Below, one piece after another: positions 15,917 through 20,465 of a stretch of DNA of 20,465 nucleotides. The DNA is taken from positions 1 to 20,465 of the forward strand of contig CAKOTA010000020.1 of assembly GCA_934119965.1 (NCBI GenBank). The letters run 5' to 3'. A model generated the notes under the pieces. The model worked only from the letters and a program-made list of their open reading frames with translations, ran no database searches and was not told the DNA's origin. A program made the position numbers and the translations under genes. Within the stretch, counting starts at the first letter, position 1, and each line of letters starts with the position of its first letter. This stretch comes from an uncultured Bacilli bacterium (GTDB lineage: Bacteria; Bacillota_I; Bacilli_A; RF39; UBA660).

Positions 15917-16340
15917 CTAGTCGTAATATTTTTTTTTGCATTGCTCTACAAAAAATTCAAAGATTTTATTCATATTATCATCAATTTTATAAAGACTTTC
16001 TGGATGAAATCTTAGTCCAATATAGAATCTCTTGGTATAACTTTCAACTACATCAACATAATCATCAACACAAAAGGCAACTTTATCTAATTCTTTTATA
16101 TCATCAGTGGTATTTATATGTCTTGAATTAACATTTATTTTTTCTTTTTTTATTATATTATAAAATTTTGAATTTTTATTAATTGTAATATAATGAACAT
16201 AATCATCATCTGGTTTACTATGAGACTCTGGATTGTCAATATGTTTAATAGCCCCTCCTAATGCATCTACAATACAATTTTGACCTGCACAAATACCTAA
16301 ACATGGAATGTCATTATGCAAGTGTGTTACTAAAATTCCA
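15917..16340 (-). pseudogene. Class I glutamine amidotransferase-like (peptidase C26) gene, 5' half missing
   Basis: The readable frame from a TTG at 16321 gives 134 residues equal to the C-terminal half of a class I glutamine amidotransferase or gamma-glutamyl hydrolase of the PuuD/C26 type. These are normally about 230-250 residues. Present are the nucleophile loop LGICAGQN (Cys11), the VNSRHIN segment and the FHPE motif (His106, Glu108) of the catalytic triad. The N-terminal half is absent. Upstream the frame stays open only to a TAG at 16349-16351, inside repeat A. The TTG has no ribosome-binding site. The gene therefore appears cut off at the repeat boundary and is probably not functional. 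The intact ancestor would have hydrolysed a gamma-glutamyl amide bond. Confidence 0.75.
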
Positions 16341-16470
16341 AAATAAAACTACTTTTAATTTAATTTGAAAGTAGTCTCGAAAAAGTTCGAGTATCAATCA
16401 ATCTGGTGTCCTAAGGGAAGAAATAGAACAACTTCAAGGGTAAAAGAAACAGTTAATAATAACTATTAAC
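16339..16470 (+). repeat. Dispersed repeat, copy A: three hairpins with conserved blocks
   Basis: In order: hairpin 1 (arms about 16347-16358 and 16365-16375, containing ACTACTTT and GAAAGTAGT), hairpin 2 (CTCGAA 16376-16381, loop AAAG, TTCGAG 16386-16391), TATCAATC (16392-16399), GGTGTCC (16405-16411), AGAACAACTTC (16425-16435), and a block at 16446-16470 containing the hairpin GTTAATA...TATTAAC. It lies between the truncated amidotransferase gene and the 152-residue gene. The first part recurs almost exactly in copy B, the last part in copy C. Confidence 0.75.
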
Positions 16471-16505
16471 CAATATGATTATACTATAAAATTACTAAAA
16501 TGTGT

Positions 16506-16511
16506 TATAAT
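16506..16511 (+). promoter_or_regulatory. Extended -10 promoter of the 152-residue protein gene
   Basis: TGTTATAAT with its hexamer at 16506-16511, about 20 nt before the ATG. The -35 region is weak. Predicted leader is about 13 nt, just enough for the GAGAGG ribosome-binding site. Confidence 0.6.
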
Positions 16512-16530
16512 ATCATCGAGAGGTAAAATT

Positions 16531-16989
16531 ATGTCTGATAATATGTATGATGAAAAAGGTCTTTTAAAGCCTGAATATGCTGCTTTGGCTGAATCTCAAA
16601 AAAAAGCAATATTTATTAATACCGGTATAAAAAAAATCGATCCACGCTCTGACTTTGGAAAAGGTTTTGTATTTAAAAGTTCTGATGGTGGTGAACACGC
16701 TTCAATGGAATCTGTTGAACGAGCTAATAAAGCATATTTCGATAGTAGGATAATTGATAATACATCACACAAAGATTATGCTCATTATGCTGAACTAGAA
16801 AAAGCGTATTTCGATTGCATTACACCAAAGTTTAATATCAACGATAAAGATATGATACAACAAGTTCTTACAGCACAACAAGAAAAATTTGTTGCTTATA
16901 TCAAAGAAAGATATGGAAATTATCTATCAGAAATATTAGAACAATTTGGCTATGGTCAACAAGATAATAATAGGAGTCCAAAAAGATAA
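16531..16989 (+). CDS. Hypothetical 152-residue soluble protein
   Basis: I do not recognise this protein. It is soluble and mixed in character: MSDNMYDEKGLLKPEYAALA, then a central part rich in charged and aromatic residues. A second half predicted helical follows (KDMIQQVLTAQQEKFVAYIK, ERYGNYLSEILEQFGYG) with a basic tail (NNRSPKR). There is no signal peptide or membrane helix. The pattern ANKAYFDSR...ELEKAYFDC gives a weak internal repeat (K-A-Y-F-D). GAGAGG lies about 8 nt before the ATG. The gene stands alone on the plus strand and is bracketed by repeat copies A and B, as expected for a mobile or swapped cassette. Confidence 0.7.
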   Translation: MSDNMYDEKGLLKPEYAALAESQKKAIFINTGIKKIDPRSDFGKGFVFKSSDGGEHASMESVERANKAYFDSRIIDNTSHKDYAHYAELEKAYFDCITPKFNINDKDMIQQVLTAQQEKFVAYIKERYGNYLSEILEQFGYGQQDNNRSPKR

Positions 16990-17019
16990 TAAAAAAAAAT
17001 AATGGTTATAATAAAATTT

Positions 17020-17045
17020 AGGATTTAAAAAAACAAGTCCTTTTA
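17020..17045 (+). terminator. Weak terminator after the 152-residue protein gene
   Basis: AGGATT and AGTCCT pair (one G-U) across an A-rich loop, followed by TTTT, about 30 nt after the stop. The stronger hairpin in copy B at 17099-17132 may also end this transcript. Confidence 0.4.
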
Positions 17046-17092
17046 CACACGCTAATTGATTTTGTCAGTTTGCAAATATGTTTCTAAATTAT

Positions 17093-17156
17093 CAAAATAA
17101 AACTACTTTCAATTTAATTTGAAAGTAGTTTTTATATTAAGTTTGAGTTATCAATC
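17093..17156 (+). repeat. Dispersed repeat, copy B (terminator-like hairpin)
   Basis: A perfect 14-bp stem (AAAACTACTTTCAA 17099-17112 and its complement 17119-17132, loop TTTAAT) followed by T. Over about 37 nt it equals copy A with one substitution (C at the position where A has T, restoring a perfect pair). Then come GTTTGAG and TATCAATC (17149-17156), which recall the region after hairpin 1 in copy A. The GGTGTCC and later blocks are missing or too worn to see. The stretch 17157-17238 holds nothing I can recognise. Confidence 0.75.
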
Positions 17157-17238
17157 ACTAAATACATTTTAGAAAAAGCAACAACATATTACTATTTACG
17201 AATATTACTTTATCTTTTATGCTTCCATTTTGAATTGT

Positions 17239-17563
17239 TTATTTTTTTGACAGAATGGTTGTTGAAGTAAGAATATTTTTTATATCATTTTTTATATTAT
17301 AAATTTCTTGTTTTTCCTCTTCGGAAGAAACATTAGTTTCACTAATATCCATATATATTGATTATTTCATTTGACACTTGATATTCTTCTTTATCAAACT
17401 GAATTTTTCCATAAAAATCATCAAATACCTTTATGATATTGACTTCAATTCTACTATCATAATATCTTGGATGAATTTTAGGTAAAACAGTTCCTGCATA
17501 TCAATTTACCATATATGACTCCTTATTCATTAAAACATCTAATATTTTTTCATCACTATTCAT
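17239..17563 (-). pseudogene. Broken gene downstream of the ADP-ribosylglycohydrolase gene
   Basis: The ATG at 17563 overlaps the end of the upstream gene by 8 nt, a normal coupled start. The frame reads MNSDEKILDVLMNKESYMVN, then TGA (17501-17503), then 52 good codons (YAGTVLPKIHPRYYDSR..., ending ...SNEIINIYGY) to TAG at 17342. A shift into the next frame continues (MDISETNVSSEEEKQEIY...) to TAA at 17239. So one internal stop and one frameshift split what looks like a single protein of about 108 residues. I do not recognise the family. The position of the TGA suits a former Trp codon. It was probably the partner of the upstream enzyme and is now decayed. Confidence 0.6.
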
Positions 17564-19190
17564 ATTCTTCACCCATTACATACTTACAATAAACATATTT
17601 ATTTTCCCATCTTTCATCTTCATATGAAGAGTATTCAGATATTGGAACATCAACAGACATATCATCTGCCAATTCTAGTATTACATCTTTTAATTCAACA
17701 TTATCTTTATAATAAGTCGGAATAGAATTATAACCCAAATATGCCCCGATTATATTTCCAGCAACTGCACCAGTAGAATCAGAATCTCCATCGTGATTAA
17801 CTGAACAAATTATAGCGTCTTGAAAACTAGTAGAATATTTCAAGCAAGAATAAATTGCTATTGCAAATGTTTCTTCAGCTACCCATCCTTCTCCCAAACT
17901 CGCTATTGCTTCAGTATCAGAAATATCTTCTTTTGCTAATTTCTTTGCTTTGTTAATTAATTCCATTAAATAATCAACATCACTTTTATTAAACTTATTA
18001 AATTCATCATAATATTGATGAATAGATTTATCTAATGCCGCCTCAATAGTTTCATTGTTATAAACAATCATATTCAACATACTTGCCAATATATAACATG
18101 GAAGTATTCCTAGTGGATGCCCATGAGTTATTGCTGATGATTTTGCACCAGTTATACCTGCAAGTTTTGAATCTAGAACATATAACCCAATAGGAGCAAC
18201 TCTCATTATTCCACCACAACCTTTACTATTGTTTATTGGTTCGTCAAGTGTTCCCATTTCACCAGAAGATAATGCGCTTAAACATGTATTGCCTGGAGCT
18301 CGTCCTATATTTAATTCTGGTATATTTTTTATCCAAGAAATTGAATTATGATTATTTGTATTATTTTGAGTATCTAGCCAATCTAAATATGATTCATATA
18401 TTGCTGATGCTAAAGTTGGTGCTATACCTCTTAACCTTAATCTTGTTTCTCTCCATAACAAAGCATTGGCAGTAAATAAAGTCATTTGAGTATCATCTGA
18501 TATGATTCCTTTATCATCCTTATAGTTAGTAACTTCTTTATCCTTTACATTTCTTTTAAATTCTATTTGATAACCCAATGCATCTCCAATTGCGCCACCA
18601 ATTAAAGATCCTCTTATTTTATTCTTTCTTTCATTCATTTCTTCAAACAAATCATAATATTTAACCAATTCTTTATAATTATTTCTAAAGGCAAATGCTC
18701 TATCACTAGATAATACTACATAATATTTTGCATCTTTTCCCCAAACAGATGCATAATCATTATCGCTCGCTATAATGCTTTTTGCTTTATTCTTTGCTCG
18801 TTCAATAGAATGATATTCTTTACTATTGATTCGTTGTAAAACTTCATCTTTGTATTTATTGTATTCAATTTTAAGATTTTTCAAATAACTTGCCAAAGTA
18901 TTCAAAGTAGAAACATCTATTGCCTCTTCATAAAATAAACTATGAGCTATTTCTCTATTTTTTAATGGGACAACAATATATTTTGGAGAAGTTATTCCAG
19001 ATTTTACAAAAATAGAAATAAAGGTATTCATATCATTTAATTTCATTCCTATTGCTTTGTTTTTAGCATCATCAATATTATTAAAAATTTCCTTTTCTAC
19101 GATGCTAGAGTATTCTAAATATTTTTCTTTATCAATAATTACATTATTGCCAAATCTTAATCTATATTCTTCATTAATATTAGTTCCCAT
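17556..19190 (-). CDS. ADP-ribosylglycohydrolase family protein with duplicated N-terminal module
   Basis: A 544-residue protein. Residues about 191-500 form an ADP-ribosylglycohydrolase (DraG/ARH) domain that would remove ADP-ribose from a protein or other target. The metal-site motifs are intact: GSLIGGAIGDALGYQIEF (194-211), SDDTQMTL (231-238), GCGGIMRVAP (about 324-333), ITHGHPLG (about 354-361) and NHDGDSDSTGAVAGN (465-479). Residues 1-190 are not part of the enzyme. They contain two related units (DDAKNKAIG...YIVVPLKNREIA and ERAKNKAKS...YYVVLSSDRAFA), which look like a tandem duplication of a small alpha/beta module. AAGGAG lies before the ATG, inside the end of the coiled-coil gene, from which it is 1 nt apart. 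It is the third gene of a tight operon. The N-terminal module may be for target binding; that is inference. Confidence 0.88.
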   Translation of the reverse strand: MGTNINEEYRLRFGNNVIIDKEKYLEYSSIVEKEIFNNIDDAKNKAIGMKLNDMNTFISIFVKSGITSPKYIVVPLKNREIAHSLFYEEAIDVSTLNTLASYLKNLKIEYNKYKDEVLQRINSKEYHSIERAKNKAKSIIASDNDYASVWGKDAKYYVVLSSDRAFAFRNNYKELVKYYDLFEEMNERKNKIRGSLIGGAIGDALGYQIEFKRNVKDKEVTNYKDDKGIISDDTQMTLFTANALLWRETRLRLRGIAPTLASAIYESYLDWLDTQNNTNNHNSISWIKNIPELNIGRAPGNTCLSALSSGEMGTLDEPINNSKGCGGIMRVAPIGLYVLDSKLAGITGAKSSAITHGHPLGILPCYILASMLNMIVYNNETIEAALDKSIHQYYDEFNKFNKSDVDYLMELINKAKKLAKEDISDTEAIASLGEGWVAEETFAIAIYSCLKYSTSFQDAIICSVNHDGDSDSTGAVAGNIIGAYLGYNSIPTYYKDNVELKDVILELADDMSVDVPISEYSSYEDERWENKYVYCKYVMGEEYE

Positions 19191-19191
19191 T

Positions 19192-19593
19192 TTATTTTTT
19201 CTCCTTACTCAATTCAGCTATTTTTTCATCAATTTGTTTCATTGTTTCATCTGCTTTTCTAATAACTTCTTCACTATGTTTTCTTTGTTCTTCTAATTGT
19301 TGTTGATTATCATCTAGTTCTTCTAATTGTTGTTGATTATCATCTAGTTCTTCAACAATTTTACTAATCTTTGAAGTTTTTAAAACTTTTCGACATTTCT
19401 TATCAAGTTTATCCCACTTTGCGTCCATTTTTTTAAGTTCTTTATCATCTTTTTTTAAAAGTTTATATGAACCTTTGATAAGTTTTTTCATTTCTTTATA
19501 ATCTTTTTTTATTTGTCGTTTTTCTTCTTTTGAAGTTGCTTGTTTTTTCATTCGTTTGTAGTCACTATTTAAATTTCTTAAATTCTCATTCAT
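19192..19593 (-). CDS. Charged coiled-coil protein, operon partner of the ADP-ribosylglycohydrolase
   Basis: A 133-residue protein made almost entirely of charged helix: about a third of the residues are Lys, with many Glu, Asp and Gln. Residues about 1-75 are basic (KRMKKQATSKEEKRQIKKDY) and about 80-133 acidic-to-mixed, with a 10-residue repeat (ELDDNQQQLE twice, about 82-101). There is no signal peptide or membrane helix. A long coiled coil is likely. GGAGG precedes the ATG by about 6 nt. It is sandwiched between a 44-residue gene and the ADP-ribosylglycohydrolase gene, so an adaptor or scaffold role is plausible but unproved. I cannot name a family. Confidence 0.75.
   Translation of the reverse strand: MNENLRNLNSDYKRMKKQATSKEEKRQIKKDYKEMKKLIKGSYKLLKKDDKELKKMDAKWDKLDKKCRKVLKTSKISKIVEELDDNQQQLEELDDNQQQLEEQRKHSEEVIRKADETMKQIDEKIAELSKEKK
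19291..19350 (-). repeat. Perfect 30-bp tandem duplication in the coiled-coil gene
   Basis: Two identical 30-bp units at 19291-19320 and 19321-19350 encode a repeated 10-residue segment (NQQQLEELDD in phase). The duplication keeps the reading frame and appears recent. Confidence 0.95.
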
Positions 19594-19604
19594 AATGTAC
19601 CTCC

Positions 19605-19739
19605 CTACATATGTTTACCACCATTAATCATTTGTTCTCCATTTTGTTGTTTTTTTATCGCATTACTTTTCATAAGTAGATCATATATATTACTATTAAA
19701 TCCAAGTGGTGTATTTGCTAAATGGTTAATATATTCCAT
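19605..19739 (-). CDS. Small 44-residue protein, first gene of the ADP-ribosylglycohydrolase operon
   Basis: A short frame, MEYINHLANTPLGFNSNIYD then LLMKSNAIKKQQNGEQ and MINGGKHM. GAAGGCG is upstream of the ATG at a usable distance. Its TAG abuts the GGAGG of the coiled-coil gene, so it fits an operon start. It has no membrane segment or known motif. The spacing and ribosome-binding sites support it as real; function is unknown. Confidence 0.55.
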   Translation of the reverse strand: MEYINHLANTPLGFNSNIYDLLMKSNAIKKQQNGEQMINGGKHM

Positions 19740-19762
19740 TAAAAATCGCCTTCTTATACCTT

Positions 19763-19776
19763 AACTATATATAGTT
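19763..19776. promoter_or_regulatory. Perfect 14-bp palindrome upstream of the ADP-ribosylglycohydrolase operon
   Basis: AACTATATATAGTT is self-complementary and lies 24 nt before the start of the first gene, where a promoter should be. It could be an operator overlapping the -10 region, but in such AT-rich DNA this may be chance. Confidence 0.3.
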
Positions 19777-19856
19777 TATCACATTTCACAACATATTTAA
19801 CTAATATTTTGTATTTTAATATTTATTTACACTTTTCATTAAATTATTAACTATTT

Positions 19857-19949
19857 TTAATTGCAATTAAATTCTGTTTTTTCAATTTCTAATGTTAATT
19901 CTCTTTCAGAAGGAACTTTATTTTTCAATTTAATATTAAAACTTTATTG
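19857..19949 (-). other. Possible 3' remnant of a lost gene
   Basis: A 30-codon open stretch on the minus strand (SFNIKLKNKVPSERELTLEI, then EKTEFNCN) ends in TAA at 19857. It reads like the end of a beta-rich protein but begins just after an in-frame stop and has no start site. A separate hairpin (TCTGTTT 19954-19960, AAACAGA 19970-19976) lies upstream of it. The remainder of 19777-19978 shows nothing I can identify. Confidence 0.25.
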
Positions 19950-19978
19950 AAAGTCTGTTTTTAAACTTCAAACAGAAA

Positions 19979-20104
19979 ATCAACTCCTTTTGAAGTTGAT
20001 ACTATATGTTTAAATCTAACAAAAGTTAGAATAAATTGCTCAATGGTGTCCCAGAATTAGAACAACTTCGAAAACATATGAAACAGTTAATAATAGCTAT
20101 TAAC
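19979..20104 (+). repeat. Dispersed repeat, copy C: three hairpins with conserved blocks
   Basis: In order: hairpin ATCAACT (19979-19985) with AGTTGAT (19994-20000), hairpin CTAAC-AAAA-GTTAG (20016-20029), GGTGTCC (20045-20051), AGAACAACTTC (20059-20069), and a block from 20080 to 20104 containing GTTAATA...TATTAAC, with one difference from copy A over 25 nt. The two leading hairpins occupy the same places as in copy A but their sequences are unrelated. The copy ends 7 nt short of the stop of the 67-residue gene. Confidence 0.7.
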
Positions 20105-20110
20105 TATATA

Positions 20111-20314
20111 TCATATTTTCTTAGTTTTTACTAATGAACTTTTGCTATGATTTTTATTGTATTCTGCTTCAGCCTCATCAGCATCACACCTAAGGTAACA
20201 AGCAGCCTGTCTATAATTATCATAACATTTGCCATTTTTTTCTTCTAATTCATTTGCTAAAGCCTCTAATTTTTCTCCTTTTAATGTTATTCCTTTGTCT
20301 ATCTCAATACTCAT
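20111..20314 (-). CDS. Hypothetical 67-residue protein
   Basis: A short charged protein: MSIEIDKGITLKGEKLEALA, then NELEEKNGKCYDNYRQAACY and an acidic to basic tail ending VKTKKI. It has three cysteines (about 30, 39 and 43) and a predicted helical middle, with no membrane segment. There is no clear ribosome-binding site before the ATG at 20314, so expression is uncertain. It lies between repeat copies C and D, as the 152-residue gene lies between A and B. The stop is TGA at 20111. I do not recognise it. Confidence 0.5.
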   Translation of the reverse strand: MSIEIDKGITLKGEKLEALANELEEKNGKCYDNYRQAACYLRCDADEAEAEYNKNHSKSSLVKTKKI

Positions 20315-20320
20315 AAAAAA

Positions 20321-20360
20321 CCGAGTTTAATATCAATCTAGTGTGAGTGTCGTCCTCCAA
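20321..20360 (+). repeat. Possible repeat copy D (partial)
   Basis: CCGAG, then TATCAATC (20331-20338), then AGTGTGAGTGTCGTCC recall the CGAG / TATCAATC / GGTGTCC order of copy A. Only short blocks match and there is no upstream hairpin, so this is tentative. Confidence 0.35.
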
Positions 20361-20385
20361 TCTTGAGAAAGAAAGGAGAGATACA

Positions 20386-20465
20386 ATAAAGAAAAGAACT
20401 TTTATAATAAAAGTCCTTCGTCTTATTGCTATCATTTTATTACTCCTTACCTTATTGGTAATAGC
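20386..20465 (+). CDS. N-terminus of a membrane or exported protein, cut by the right edge
   Basis: The frame reads IKKRTFIIKVLRLIAIILLL and stays strongly hydrophobic to the end of the window: a basic N-terminus followed by a membrane helix or signal peptide. AAAGGAGAG (20371-20380) is ideally placed about 7 nt before codon ATA at 20386, but there is no ATG, GTG or TTG there. Either ATA is used as a rare start, an ATG has mutated, or translation begins at the in-frame GTG at 20347, just after a TGA. The family cannot be told from about 26 residues. Confidence 0.4.
   Translation, partial: MKKRTFIIKVLRLIAIILLLLTLLVI

Noticed and set aside
17501..17503. TGA read as Trp (Mollicute code)
   Set aside because: The convincing genes in the window use TGG for Trp, and the genes ending at 13848, 11205 and 20111 stop at TGA. 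One in-frame TGA in an otherwise broken gene is not enough.
20012..20032. Integron attC-like site (ATCTAAC...GTTAGAA)
   Set aside because: The left side fits RYYYAAC but the right side breaks GTTRRRY, there is no integrase, and copy A has no such sequence at the matching place.
20037..20113. Plus-strand reading frame through repeat C (GVPELEQLRKHM...)
   Set aside because: Copy A can be aligned in the same frame but has an internal stop, and there is no start with a ribosome-binding site. The hairpin blocks explain the conservation better, though a decayed shared ORF is not fully excluded.

Overview
The window is very AT-rich (roughly a quarter G+C by eye) and gene-dense. It has Gram-positive style ribosome-binding sites, extended -10 promoters (TGnTATAAT) and short rho-independent hairpins. 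TGG encodes Trp in the convincing genes and several genes end in TGA, so the standard bacterial code applies. CotF-like spore-coat proteins, a DUF2207 protein, a Gram-positive style Tad gene set and an Rpn-type nuclease fit a low-GC Firmicute, perhaps a gut Bacilli/Clostridia lineage. I cannot name the species.

Positions 1-8000: after the start of an Rpn/PD-(D/E)XK transposase-like gene at the left edge, a seven-gene minus-strand operon runs from 7947 to 284. It encodes a small anchored surface protein, a 980-residue Cys-rich secreted protein with a probable N-terminal thioester (TED/TQXA) adhesin domain, a pseudopilin-like protein, a SAF/CpaB-like protein, a TadA/CpaF ATPase, and TadB- and TadC-like membrane proteins. 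The operon has a promoter near 7975 and a strong terminator at 258-283. My reading is a compact Tad-type assembly or secretion machine that displays a covalent-binding adhesin.

Positions 8000-15000: ordinary minus-strand transcription units. They are a class II Fic enzyme, a 529-residue membrane protein of unknown function, two overlapping CotF-like genes, a small membrane protein plus a large DUF2207 protein, and an Mn-type superoxide dismutase with all four metal ligands.

Positions 15000-20465: an accessory region with mixed strands, decayed genes and repeats. It holds an acidic 127-residue protein with nearly perfect 63-bp repeats behind a long leader, a 5'-truncated class I glutamine amidotransferase whose break coincides with a dispersed repeat, an orphan 152-residue gene, and a minus-strand operon (44-residue protein, coiled-coil protein, ADP-ribosylglycohydrolase with a duplicated N-terminal module, broken downstream gene). 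There is also a 67-residue gene and the start of a membrane protein at the right edge. A repeat family (A 16339-16470, B 17093-17156, C 19979-20104, weaker D 20321-20360) flanks two of the orphan genes. A and C share three sequence blocks ending in a hairpin, preceded by two hairpins that occupy the same places but differ in sequence. That is the least explained structure here.
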